Assembly (NCBI GenBank): GCA_905178155.1
Contig: CAJINV010000002.1
Coordinates: 8,203,224-8,267,223 of the forward strand
Length of the DNA: 64,000 nucleotides
Origin: Amoebophrya sp. A120
Lineage: Eukaryota > Sar > Dinophyceae > Syndiniales > Amoebophryaceae
Direction: 5' to 3'
Shown here: positions 30,101-40,695 of the stretch, one piece after another
Position numbering within the stretch: position 1 is the first letter of the stretch
How the letters are laid out: each line of letters starts with the position of its first letter
Notes under the pieces: model-generated
The model's database searches: none
What the model was told of the DNA's origin: nothing
Seen by the model: only the letters and a program-made list of their open reading frames with translations
Program-made: the position numbers and the translations under genes

Positions 30101-32607
30101 TGCCCCTGGCTGTGCGCGGCTCGCCGAGCAAGCCGCCGGAGCACGACCCGGCCGTCAGGCACTTGATTTTTCCCGGCCAGCCGCGCAATCAGGGACCGCG
30201 CGGCGCGCAGCCTGCTCCTACCCCGATGGAGCAGATCGGACTGCGGCTTGGGCTCCCCGGGTTGACCGCCGCGGCGGACGATGCAGGACAGGTGCAGGGA
30301 CCGGACGAATTATTTCCACGAGGGCTAGTACCCGAGGTCGAGGATGTTTCCTCTTCAAGTAGCGAAGAGCCGAACACAGCGGAACTGGTCGACCCGGAGC
30401 AGCGATACCTGAAATTTCACGAGAGGGTGGAGAGAAAGCAAACTAACTGGATTTTCGCCGCGTTTCAAGGAATTCTGCAGAACCCGGAGTGCAACGCGGT
30501 CGAGATGGTGAACCGCTTCGGGCAGACGCCGCTCTACATCGCGTACGAGATTTTCTGGGACGAGCACGCGAGCCTCGCGAACTCCGCTGCCCACGGCGCG
30601 GGTGGCATGGCAATGACCCCTTCAGGTATAGGAGCTGGCGCATCTTCAAATTACTCCCTCTACGCCATCGATGACTACGATAGGTACTTTTTCGCGGGAA
30701 TAACTTCCAGCGGCTCGCCGGATTCTAATCGTCACACAACATCTTCCACTTCTCAGCCGCGCGCGGCCGGAGAGGACCATGAAACTGTTGGTGATCCTTC
30801 TGCTACATTGGAAAATAACAGTGGGGCGATTTTTGACACACACGTCAACATCGAGATGTTTTACCAGATGTGGTTGAGACTGGTCGAAGATGTGGACTTT
30901 TTCAAGAAGCACCCTATGTCCACCTTTACCCGCACCCGCAGCTGCGACGCCGACAACCCGCGGAAGAAAATCCGCACCGGCGCCGACATGTTCCGCGCAC
31001 TGGTGCGGGACGGACGCGTGAAGTTTTTCGAGAAGGCTACGTTCCAGCTGATGGAGGTGCTGTACTGCCAGCTGGCCAATTCGCTGGAGCAACGCGACTG
31101 GTTGCGCTTGTTCAACGACTTGGTGATGACGCACGCGGCGACGGAGGAGATGCTGTACAGTGTCATGTCCTTGCCGGACTCCGATCGCGGAAACAACACT
31201 CTGCTCCAACTCCTCCTCCTCTCCCTCTCCGTCGAGTCCTTTACACCGCACGCGTGGCAGTCCAACACGTTGGCCGTCGACTACGGGAAGAACGTCGCCG
31301 TGTTTCGGACCAACAAGTACAAGGAAACGAATAAGGGAAAAAGTGTCGCTGAGATGGCGAAAACACCAGCACAGACGTCGTGGGCGATGAAAAGTACAGA
31401 TGGTACAGGGATCATAAGTAACGGAGGAGATGCAAATACCTCTGCCGTTGAAAGAACTGAAGACGAGCAGCTTGCGTTTACGGAGGCTGTCGTGTCGGAC
31501 GACGATTTTGCGCTACTGCTCCGTCGAAAGTACATTATTCAGAAAGACGAGGAACAGAGCATCGGCTTCTTCACCCGCGAGTCCGCGATTTCCTTCCTGG
31601 AGCAGCACCGAATGCTGCCGGAGACGCAGCGCTCCCTTTTGGACGACCACGACGGAGTATCGCTTTGCGAGTTGAAGGCGCGACTGTTGCTGGCTTTGTT
31701 TGACAGTCGGCCATTTGCAGCTGCAACTTGTGATGGAAATAACGAGTTTATTTCATCTGCAGCTTTCACATCCTCCACTACGGGACTTTCTAGTACTATC
31801 GTCGACAAAATCCATGTGGCTCGGAAGAACCGAGGAAAAACGGCGGAGTTATCTTCCTCGACTGGTGCAGCTGCAGCTTCTGATGCAGCCACACGGCGAC
31901 ACTCTTCCTCAAGGATCTTCGTTCGCTTGGGGTTCAGGCCGCAGGAATCGGCCGCCAACCCCGTTCTGTTCCCGTTGTGTGCGAAGGACGACGCGGCGGA
32001 GCTGCAGACCATTCTGGACATGGAAGCCGCGGCGCAGGAGAACGGTGAAAATTCGCCGACCAATTATACCGGCCACCAAAACTACCACGGTGCTGGCAAC
32101 AAGAACCCGGGAAAGCCGAAAGGCAAAGCCGTCAGCCAGGTGTTGGTGTCCCGCACTGCACTGCTTCTACGGCACAGGCTGTTGCCGGTCCTGGTGTGGA
32201 CGCTGAGGTCCGGCACAGCGAAGAAGAGCGACCATGCGGGTGGAAAGAACCAACTAGAACCACGACCAGGAGGAGGGTCTGAGGACGTGGAGATGATGGG
32301 TGGAAGTGCAACGGATGGGAATTACAAGGGGAGCGATGACGGTGGCTGCAGAAATATTTTCTGTTCGCCATCCGCGTCCGCCCCAATTGCACACCGGAAC
32401 GCGCGGGGGGAGAACTTGTTGCACTGTCTGTTGCAGCCGAAAAACTTCACGTTCCTGCATTACATGGTTTTGGACCGACATCTAGGGCACGCATTTTTGT
32501 CGTTGTTGTTTACAAAAACGCCAACCAGTTTGTGGTTCACACAGAACACGCAGGGAATTACGCCGTTTGCAATGTTGCTGCAATTTGTCGAGGAACAATT
32601 CTTGTGA
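27134..32607 (+). CDS. Unknown 1,569-residue protein, 4 exons separated by introners
   Basis: Exons: 27134-28522, 28785-28835, 29088-29402 and 29638-32607. Removing each introner plus one TSD copy gives a continuous frame of exactly 1,570 codons including the stop. The start is the first ATG of the frame (MFHQPGAPHYASS). The N-terminal 400 residues are disordered, with an acidic stretch (EEDSYMDDNYYPEDENNFNEDD). Helical parts include LLMVLLDLIFRLYQKYHAEP and SFLEQHRMLPETQRSLLDDHD. Segments such as GQTPLYIAYEIF and NLLHCLLQPKNFTFLHYMV resemble isolated ankyrin-like helices, but I cannot count convincing repeats. No catalytic motif is seen and the function is unknown. GTAAGA at 28511 would be a good donor, but the TSD-to-TSD join keeps the frame without it. 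Confidence 0.75.
28523..28784. mobile_element. Introner-like element, family A
   Basis: This 262-bp element begins TATCAAATGTAAAAATGTC and ends GACATTTTTACATTTGATA. The flanks AAATC (28518-28522) and AAATG (28785-28789) match at four of five bases. Excision joins DLHVRK to MVEQMKDVID in frame. Its interior shares a long block with the copy at 24741 (GCGGTATAGGCATCAG, GCTAGGGCATGCATC), so both moved recently. Confidence 0.85.
28836..29087. mobile_element. Introner-like element, family A variant
   Basis: This 252-bp element begins TACCAAGTGCAAATATGTC and ends ATATTTGCATTTGATA. A perfect 5-bp TSD GCAGT flanks it (28831-28835 and 29088-29092). It sits only 51 bp after the previous introner. Excision restores GGRLQLIRRKSHSVADW in frame. 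Confidence 0.85.
29403..29637. mobile_element. Introner-like element, family B
   Basis: This 235-bp element begins TATGGCGTTCTCAACTGTTA and ends TTTGAGAACGCCATA. A perfect 5-bp TSD CTGAA flanks it (29398-29402 and 29638-29642). Excision gives NPKYLKGHFPSNKS in frame. It is the same length as the copy at 3847-4081. Confidence 0.9.
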
Positions 32608-33002
32608 AGATTTTGGGATGTTGTCGGGAAGATTAAAAGACAAAAAGGCTCTGCTGCTGAAAGAGAGCTAGTACTGTGTCAAGTATGATTGATTCTCTTA
32701 CTTTAGAAGTGCCTCCATATTATTGATAGACAGGGAAACGCGTTTATAGTTGTAGCCTCGAATCGCGATGAAGACATTCTTCTTGATCCTGAAAGTTTGT
32801 GGAAGTGTGAAGTAAAAAGAAGTATGTGATATTCTGTTTGAAGCTTCAAAGAGATCGCGAACAGGATCTACTTACACCAGCTGCACCGAAGGAAAATTTT
32901 CGCTGCTCCTGACCGCCACACCATAGATACGTGTAGGACATCGGGACGCACTGATGAAACGCGTTTGGATACTATGCGCACTTCTGTTCGATATCTAGCT
33001 CT
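32608..33002. other. Intergenic region
   Basis: No gene or repeat is recognised. It contains the 3' end of the gene ending at 32607 and grades into the GC-rich island that follows. Confidence 0.45.
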
Positions 33003-34990
33003 GTGAGTCGTGCCTGCGCGTTTTTCTTTTGGGAAGACACGTAAAAAGTTTTGAGCTCGTTTTTCCGAATAGCTCGCGCGCCGCGTTCGCCGGGCCAGCG
33101 CCATCCGTTGCGGTCGGCCAACCTACGCACAAGGCCGCCGGCCTACAGGTACAGGCTGCAGCCAGGAGAGGGCCCAGCCCGAGCAAGTCGCGCGCGACGC
33201 GCTTCCCGTGATGATCTGCTTGATGGCGAAGCACGGAGATCCCACGATGCAGAAGCGCCTCGGTTTGTTGGTAAAGGGTGGCCATATCGAGCCGCCTGCT
33301 GGCATTCCGTCACGTATGAGAGTGGGAGCTGTGGCGTCGGCGATAACTTTCACGAGGAAAAGCCGCGCCCCCGCGTGCGCGCTGCACTGGCGCGGCTGCC
33401 ATGCCCGCAACATTGCCGCGCGGCGTCAGCCTATCTGTGGGCTCCCCGGATGGCTTTTGTGCGTAGCCTTGTAGATGCGAGCGTCAGCGCCGGGCCCCGC
33501 GGCGGCAAATTGGCCCGGAAGAGTGTGGCGGCTTCGCCGGCGGGGCGCGTTCCGATCCGGGGGGCTGGCGGGCCAGGTTTACGGCGCCGCCCGCCGCAAG
33601 GCGCCGCGCGCCTTCGCAGTGCATAGCCCTGCCCCGCCCCTGTTGCGCGATCGCCGGGGGGGCAAACACGCTACAAGACCCTGCAGGCCCCCCGTGCACG
33701 CCGCAGCTCTCTCTGCTGCAACAAGGCGGGGGGCTGCCTTTCCAGCCGGGCCCCCCTGGTGGTGCGTGGCGCCGAATGGGGAGGCATGAATGGCGGAGGC
33801 GGAGCCGGCGGGCTGGCCAGATCCATCGTGCGCGCGCCGGTGGAGGGTGGCGAGCAGTCCATAGGGGTTGGGGGCATGTTTTGGGGCGCTTTTTCCGCCC
33901 GCTTGGTCGGTGGTTTGCCGCTCGGCCCCCGGTGAGCGAGGCTGCCGGCCCTCCCGCAGAAGAGCAGCCCCCCCGGCGGCGGCGGCGGCGCAGGGGGCGG
34001 GCGTCGCGAGATCGTGGGGGGGCGGCGCGGGCGGCTGCCTGACGGTGGAAAATAGGCCCCGGCGGGTTTTGCGGCGGCGCCGCCCTGCCTCCCCCTGCGC
34101 CCCGGCGGGGCACGGGCGCCCGGTGGCGCGCGGCCCGGCGCCTTAGTCGTGTGGCCGTAGGTATTTCGCCGGTGTGGAGTGGGTGCGCGCATACTTCAGC
34201 AAGTGGCCCCGCATTCCCCGGCGGCCGGGCCATCCATGGCGCGCAGCTCCTCGCTGCCCAGGACTGCGCAGGCGGCCGCGCCCACATCGATCCTTCCACC
34301 ACATGAAAAGGTGTCCGCGGGCGGCAAGATTCTGGGAGGACAAAGACGCGCGAGAATTTCATCGCGGTGGGCAGCGCAGCAGCCTGCAGCGTCTACCCCC
34401 CCAAAGAGACCAGGGCTGTGTCGGCAGCTGTGCCATGGCCCGGGCTTTGAGCCGCCGGCGCTGATTTCGATCGAGCGACCGAGCCAGCGCCCCCGGCCGG
34501 GGGTGAGTGTGCTTGCGCGCGCCGGCCCCGCGCCCGTTGCCTGTTTATCTAATTGCAGCCTGGCGTGTTGTGTGGGGCGGTGGGGCTCTCTGCCCCGCGG
34601 GGCGGTTTCATACATATATCGCGCGCCTAAAGGCGCCCCACTGCCACCGCCTTTTTTTCATTCGTGCGCCGGCGTTCTCCCAGCGAGCGGCTGCGCACAC
34701 AGCCTGCCTGCGCGCGCTGCTTGATTCGGCGCGCATGCATCTTGCATTATGCAAAGTGGGAAGGGCGGCTGCGGGCAAGGGTGTGCGTGAGTGTGGCGAA
34801 GCTGCCCATTCCACAGTGTGTGCCCTTTCTTTGGTTTCGGCCTGGAGATGTCCAGAATGTATTGCGTTGTGGAGGGGGCGCATTGTTTTCACGCAACCCA
34901 GTGAGATAGACCCAGGCCGTCTAGCTTGGTTGAGCATGTGTATTTTCGCAGCTGGCGGCCTCGTGCATGAGTCTAAATGAAGCGACTCAC
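33003..34990. other. GC-rich island without recognisable genes
   Basis: About 2 kb of very GC-rich sequence full of GCGCGC, CGGCC and GGGGG runs, in sharp contrast to both flanks. Long frames exist in several phases on both strands, but they are Arg/Ala/Pro/Gly-rich artefacts of the composition with no domain. The 8-mers GTGAGTCG (33003-33010) and CGACTCAC (34983-34990) at its edges are inverted copies, but no target duplication is seen, so element borders are not proven. Confidence 0.5.
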
Positions 34991-35403
34991 TCAAATTCTC
35001 CGAGAAGCAAGTATGTTCTTTAGTTTTGTGGCCCTTGAGGATCCAGGGTGTCTTTTCTCTGAGGACCAGTTCGTAATGAGTGGCGAAAGGAGATATGCCC
35101 GCGGCAAAAAGAGCGCGATGCCAACGGCTAGTACAGCATCTACTCTAGAGCAGACTCCAGATTTCCTAGCTTTTTCTTAGTTCAAGGAGAGCAGTCCCCT
35201 ATGTCATGCGTGACAGAGACCACAGATACGTGGAAGTAGTATGCGAATCGCTTCTCGTTTCTTCCTGCAAGCAAAAGCGACAGCGGTGAGGAATGTAAGC
35301 GCCGGATTAGATTTCGAACTAGAAGTATTTTTAAAAACAACTATTAGCAAGTCGACTATGTGCTCAATTTGAAAACAATAAAACGTAGAGCAGCAGACAC
35401 ACA

Positions 35404-36750
35404 ATGTCGAAGACTACAGCTAATACCGCACGCTCATCAAAGTCGCAGGCGCGCAAAGCCATCGGAACGAAGCAGAAGCCTGCGACAAAGGCAGCTAGCC
35501 TGAAGCGGACGAGAAAAGGGACAAGTCATAAAACAGCCAGCAGCATGAGACAAATGGGAGCAAAAACAGTTGCTCTGGTGGGAAAGAAGAAGCATGTCGC
35601 GGCTACAAAAAGAGCGTCCGTCGTGTTGATAAAAAAGCCGCCACTGAAAATAAAAGGTTCCACCATGAAAATGGTTACGAAATTGAAAACAGCTGCTGCT
35701 ATGAAGAAACTCGCAACTACGACGAGCAGATCGTTGGCGCTACCACGACGCACGACGAAGTCCTCAGCCAAAACCACCAGCACTTCGTCCAGTTCCACGG
35801 CCGCTTCGAAGGCGAAAACCAAGACAGCTGCACGCACCGCACCCATTGCCATTCCACCTAACCAATCGACAACCACCACCACCGCCGAGGACTGCGGTTG
35901 GGCGGGGTTTTACTCCAATGCCACCTCTGCGCTGTACCAGGAGTACCATGACAAGGAGTGGGGCCGGCCGCGGCGGAACGGCATAGAGGATGATCCGATG
36001 TTGTTTGAGATGCTAGTCCTCGAGTTGTCCCAAGCCGGGCTCTCGTGGGCCACGATTCTGAACAAGCGGGAAGCGTATCGGAAGAGCAAGCTGGTGGACC
36101 TGGACTTTGTTTTAGAGAAGGTGCAGAGTAGTAGGAAAAAGGTTGGCGGTGCATCAACTTCGGCGAAAGCTAGTGCGAACAAGGCGCAAGAACACGCTAA
36201 GCTGTTCGACAGAGCCGTCGAGTACTTTCTAGCCCTTCCGGGCGAAAAGAATGACTCCATCGTGAGGAATCGCAAAAAAATCGAAGCGGCAATCTTCAAT
36301 GCGGGGAAGTTTAGGGAGATTCAGCAGCAGTACGGCTCGTTCTGCGATTTCATGTGGGCTCTGGTGGAAGAGCATGAGACCTCTTCTCGTCCAAGCAATA
36401 AAACCACCAGCGCTGCCCCCTTGGTGAAAATCAATAAGAGGGCAGAGTTGCTGGAGAACGTCAGGCAGAGGCAGCAGCCAAAGCCTTCTGACCTACCGGC
36501 ACCACGCGCTGCGGCTGGGGCGTGTAAAAATCCTATTATTTTGAAGAAAATGCCGGTTATCAACACCAGTTACAAAACGATGAAGGACATCCCGGCGAAG
36601 ACCTCTTTATCGGATTTCGTCGCGAAGGAGCTGACCAAAACGTGGGAAATGAAATTTCTCGGCACCACCACCGTTTACGCGTACTTGCAGGCGTGCGGTT
36701 TTGTCAACGACCACTTGCCCACCTGCTCCAAGTGGAAGGAGTGTTGCTGA
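35404..36750 (+). CDS. tag: DNA-3-methyladenine glycosylase I with basic N-terminal tail
   Basis: Base-excision repair enzyme that cleaves the N-glycosidic bond of 3-methyladenine. This single exon encodes 448 residues from the ATG at 35404. Residues 1-160 are Lys/Ala/Ser/Thr-rich and histone H1-like, consistent with a nuclear, DNA-binding tail. The TagA domain follows: DCGWAGF, YHDKEWG, LFEMLVLELSQAGLSWATIL, NKREAYR, NAGKFREIQQQYGSF and FLGTTTVYAYLQACGFVNDH. The four zinc ligands of the family are present as C164, H182, H437 and C441. A Ser/Thr-rich insert of about 80 residues separates the helical core from the C-terminal zinc half, so the domain is longer than the bacterial 187 residues. 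The bacterial-type enzyme may have been acquired by transfer, but that is an inference. Confidence 0.92.
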   Translation: MSKTTANTARSSKSQARKAIGTKQKPATKAASLKRTRKGTSHKTASSMRQMGAKTVALVGKKKHVAATKRASVVLIKKPPLKIKGSTMKMVTKLKTAAAMKKLATTTSRSLALPRRTTKSSAKTTSTSSSSTAASKAKTKTAARTAPIAIPPNQSTTTTTAEDCGWAGFYSNATSALYQEYHDKEWGRPRRNGIEDDPMLFEMLVLELSQAGLSWATILNKREAYRKSKLVDLDFVLEKVQSSRKKVGGASTSAKASANKAQEHAKLFDRAVEYFLALPGEKNDSIVRNRKKIEAAIFNAGKFREIQQQYGSFCDFMWALVEEHETSSRPSNKTTSAAPLVKINKRAELLENVRQRQQPKPSDLPAPRAAAGACKNPIILKKMPVINTSYKTMKDIPAKTSLSDFVAKELTKTWEMKFLGTTTVYAYLQACGFVNDHLPTCSKWKECC

Positions 36751-36897
36751 TTTCGATTTAGTTAGTAGCAAGAATGCTGCGATATAGCGATACCCATAGA
36801 TAACTCCGGTCATCTTGACAATTTTTTTCGAAAGCCGACGAATGTATGATTTGCTGTTAGATGGGACGTGCAGCGGTAAAAGTAATTGTAATATCTT
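36751..36897. other. Short intergenic stretch before the LINE target site
   Basis: No gene is seen. The sequence ends TATCTTTTCAG, which could be a splice acceptor or chance, immediately before the LINE target duplication. Confidence 0.35.
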
Positions 36898-36909
36898 TTC
36901 AGTCAACGG
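36898..36909. repeat. LINE target-site duplication, left copy
   Basis: TTCAGTCAACGG is repeated perfectly at 40250-40261 and brackets the retrotransposon. Confidence 0.85.
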
Positions 36910-39900
36910 CAAACGAACTCGTGGCAGCGGGCAGCACCTTCCGCAAAAGGTTCCGGCACCGGTACACCTTTACTGGGACATTTGTGGGGGGGCGCGCGAA
37001 GCGTGAATACGATCATGTCTTCGTACGCTACAGAGATCGGGGTCTGTGCAGAGCATACCATGTTACCGACCAGACGCACAAGGAATCTGACCACAAACTG
37101 GTGACGATGCGGCTGGAAGGAAACGCGGCACGGGTTCCGCGCGCGAGGGAGCAGCTAGGCAAGCAACTGATCCGGCAGCAAGGCGAGGCGCTAAAGATAG
37201 AGGAGAAGTTGCAAGCCGTCTACACAGTGGACAAGCTGGAGAAAATAGCCGGTGGGGGGACCACACCAGCAACAGCAGTGGAAATTTGGGATGACTTCGA
37301 GCAAACCATGAAGCCACTGCTGCGGGAGCTGGAGGAGGAGTGGAAGAAGAACAAGACAGAAACGAGGAAAAAGCCCTGGATCGCAGACCGCACCTGGGAG
37401 ACCATCCAGATGCGGAAGAAGCTGAGGGAGAGCGGAAAACTCACGAAGCAGTGCGCGGGAAGGCTGCGCAGGCAGATCAACCGAGAGGTGCGGGAGGACA
37501 AGGAGCAGTGGCTTCGCGAGAAGCTGGAGCAGCTGAAGAAGGCGGATAGCAGTGGCAACGCAAGAACGGTATATGAAACAGTGCGGCAGATAGCGGGCCG
37601 CGCTCGGGCCAGGGCTCAGCAGAGCCTCCCGGGCGGGGAGGAGCCACACCTTGCGTTCTGGAAGAGCATCCTGGGCCAGGACCGACCAGACGCGGGGGAA
37701 GACCTGAAAGCGACGAAGGCGTGGAAGAAGTGCGAGCAACTCCTGTATGAGACCCCTCCCCGACCCGTGTGGACCACAGAAACAACAGGGGCCCCAACAG
37801 ACGGCGAAATCGACCAAGCGGCTAAGGAGCTGAAAAAAGGCAAAAGCCACGCCGGAGACTTCCCGGCCGAATTCTTCACCCACTCGGAGACCGCGCGCAA
37901 GGTTCTCCGCAGTGTGGTGCGGAAGATCTTTGAAGGGGAGGAAGTACCGCAGTCGTGGTTAGACGCGACAATTGCACTGTTGCACAAAAGCGGGCCACGA
38001 GCACAGCCGCAAAACTACCGCCCCGTGGCGCTCTTGCACTACGGGGAAAAATTAGTGTCCCTCCTGATACTAAAGCGGGTCCGCAAGTCCGCATACAGCT
38101 ACGTGAACAAGAAGCAAAAGGGGTCCATACAGGGGTTGAGTTGCCGCCACGCAGTCTTCCAGTTACTGCGAGACATGGAGACAGCCATCCGCAACGGCGA
38201 GACGCGAATCTATGACTTCATTGATTTTCAGAAGGCATATGATTCGCTCGACTGGGAGCGGCTCAATTCCGTCATCCGCTGGCAGGGATTCCCGCCAGAA
38301 CTTGCAGAGCTTGTCCGACGGATGTACCGCCGGGCGACTTTCTGCCTCAAGCTGGGACCGGGAAAACAAAGCAGCGCCGCCGAACAGCGGTCCGGGATAC
38401 GCCAGGGAAGCAGCCTATCGCCCCTCATTTTTATCCTCGTGTTAAATTTTGCGTTGTGCGCACTAGAGGAAACGATGACAGATGACGGGCTTTGGGTGGG
38501 ATGCAGAGTAGACCCAGCGTACCTGTCTTGGCTGGGGTTCGTGGATGACTTGGTGATCAGGTCAAATACGAAGGTGGAGGCGCAGCGCGTCCTCCTACAG
38601 CTGCAGGCAGCGTGCAGATTTGTGGGCCTGGAACTAAACGCGAAAAAAACGGAGGCGATGACGATAGGGCTGCCGCCGACGAAAAAGAACAACGAAGACG
38701 CCAAAAAGGAAAGAATCCGCACCGACGAGGCTAGCGGCGAGCGGTGGGGGTGGTCCATCGAGTGGGACGGGGTGGACCTCGTGCCACACCTGGCGGAAGC
38801 AGCACGACGCAAGCAGGCCGCGCTTCCGAAGGTGGGGAAAGTAACGCACTTAGTAGCCTGGGACGACGGAAAGTACAGCCTGTGCCTGTACAAGCGCACA
38901 GGCTGGGTGGAGCTGGACGGAAGGGAGACGCTGCGCTTTGTCCGCATGGGCAAAGTGCGATCTGTTTTGGAGGAAAAAAACATCCATGTGTGCCCAGTGT
39001 GCCAAGATGTCCTTCCGGACGAACGGGCACTACGGGGGCACATGGCAACGGGCTTCTGCAGAACGGCCATGACGGAGCGCGAAGAGAGACAGCTCCGGGT
39101 AGGCAGATACATAGAGGAAAAGGCCAAGGCACAGCGCGCCACAGTGCTTGTGCCGGCGGACCTAAAAACAGCAGATGGGAGCGAGATAAAAACAGTGCCT
39201 TCCTTCAAGTATTTGGGCACAGAAATAGCAAGCAACGCCAGCACCACCAAAGAAGTCGAAAGGCGGACGGGGATAGCAACAGCAACGACGCAGCAACTCC
39301 GAAAAATCTGGGCAGATAAAGGGCTCCCGCGGGAGCTGAAGGCGGAACTTTACACCTCGTTGCGCAGCTCGGTAGCGCTGTACAATAGTGAGTGTTGGGT
39401 CCCGCACGAGCACGACCTCAAGGTCTTGCGTAACTTCCAGATGCAGACACTGAAAACAGTGACGGGGGAGCGAAGGGAGTGGCAGCGGCAGCAGGAAAGG
39501 CAGGAGGAGCAGAACGCAGAGGGGGGGCCGGTAGACGAGGAAGCAGAATACACCAGCCGCATCGAGTTATGCAAAAGAGCAGGCATACTCGATATAGAGA
39601 CGATGCTACAGGAGAAGCGGGTAGCATGGGTTGCCCATGCATTCCGCGACACAACAGAAGCCTCAGGGTGGTGGATAGCAAACGAGATAAAGGCGAAAAC
39701 ACCATGGGGCAGGCTGGTGGAGCAAGACCTGCAGCACTTTGGCTTCGATGCCGCACAGATGGCGCAGCAGCCGCCAGACGCAGCGGCAGTGAAGGAAGCA
39801 ATGCGGCAAAAAAGAAAAGTGGACACGAGCAGAAGAAACAGGCCCAAGCAAACAAGGACAGCAACCGAGAAGACCGAGAAAATGCGCGAGGAGCAGCGCA

Positions 39901-40142
39901 AGAGAATACAGCAACAGCAAGAAGCGGAAAGGGGGCGAGCGGAACTAATTCAAACGATCAGCGGCAAGAGCTGGGTGCGTTTACCCGGCCAAAGACGGGA
40001 AGTCTGGCGTCTAGAAGAAAGCGACCAGGTGGTGTTTGAAGCAGACAGCACGGATTTTTGCGAAAACACAGGAAGAGAGATAGTGTATGTCTGCGGGGTC
40101 TCCTTTTACAAAGGCCAAGATAACACTTGGCACGCAGAGTGA
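36910..40142 (+). CDS. LINE ORF: endonuclease end, reverse transcriptase, zinc finger
   Basis: The open frame enters from host bases (ATG 36861) and gives about 1,076 element residues. It starts with the last part of an APE-type endonuclease: RYTFTGTF, YDHVFVRYRD and the active-site SDHKLV. The reverse transcriptase follows, with IALLHKSGPRAQPQNYRPVA, the first catalytic Asp in YDFIDFQKAYDSLDW, GIRQGSSLSPLIFILVLNFA, the catalytic FVDD at about residue 560 and LNAKKTEAM. Further on are a CPVCQDVL...RGHMATGFC zinc finger (about residue 710), FKYLGTEI and LYNSECW, the usual thumb/connection motifs, then a Gln/Arg/Glu-rich tail. It probably copies its RNA at nicked DNA. This copy cannot nick for itself because the N-terminal endonuclease is missing. 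Confidence 0.9.
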
Positions 40143-40249
40143 GTGACTCTCCTGTCACTCCGCACACAGCAGTACTGGGTGCCCGTCCACTCATTAGAAT
40201 GAGAAAAGATAACGTTTATCCCGGACACGCACAAATATGATGATGATGA
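36910..40249 (+). mobile_element. 5'-truncated non-LTR retrotransposon (LINE), 3.34 kb
   Basis: A 3,340-bp insertion between perfect 12-bp target duplications (TTCAGTCAACGG). The 5' end cuts into the endonuclease domain, the usual outcome of incomplete target-primed reverse transcription. The 3' end carries a short GAT/ATG repeat (about 40237-40249) instead of poly(A). The single long ORF is intact apart from the missing 5' part. The host sequence on both sides joins as TTTTCAGTCAACGG-TTACGGTGG and shows no coding frame, so a harmless intergenic or intronic insertion is likely. Confidence 0.9.
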
Positions 40250-40261
40250 TTCAGTCAACGG
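40250..40261. repeat. LINE target-site duplication, right copy
   Basis: Perfect copy of 36898-36909, directly after the GAT-repeat tail of the LINE. Confidence 0.85.
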
Positions 40262-40695
40262 TTACGGTGGACAGTAAATTGTGGTTCTGGAGGGAACTAC
40301 GCATACGCTACAGGTACAGAAGGAAAAGCCGTCCCTGTAGTTGACGCACTTGTTCATGCTTTTTGCGAGAGTTCTCCTGCAGTGATTTTTCAGCGACAGC
40401 AGGTCAGGGAAGAGAGGCAAGTGTATTTGGAGGCGGAGACACGAGAGCCGAGAGTTTTGAATTTCTCAGGATGTGGACGAAATTCAGCTCCCGTCAGGCT
40501 TTTTCATTGTGGAAAGCAGCTTCGCTAAAGAATGGGCGTGATGCCAGCGCCGTCTGAGTAGAGGCCTTTCGACGTCTTCTCTGTGCCTGACATTTGTCTT
40601 TTCCATTAGTTGTTGAAAGCAGTTGCGTTTTTTGTCGAGAAAAGTTTTTGTTTTTCCATTGTGATTGTACCACTTACATATTCATCAAAACCAAA
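40262..40695. other. Intergenic region
   Basis: No gene is supportable. It includes the promoter and 5' UTR of the COX11 gene; an upstream extension of that frame lacks an ATG-led targeting sequence better than the one at 40696. Confidence 0.4.

Noticed and set aside
33484-34362. A 292-codon - strand frame in the GC-rich island
   Set aside because: Arg/Ala/Pro/Gly composition, several equally long overlapping frames, no domain. It is a consequence of high GC with few stop codons.
33003-34990. GTGAGTCG/CGACTCAC as TIRs proving that GC island 1 is a transposon
   Set aside because: Only eight bases match, the similarity stops at once and no target duplication flanks them. Kept only as a remark.
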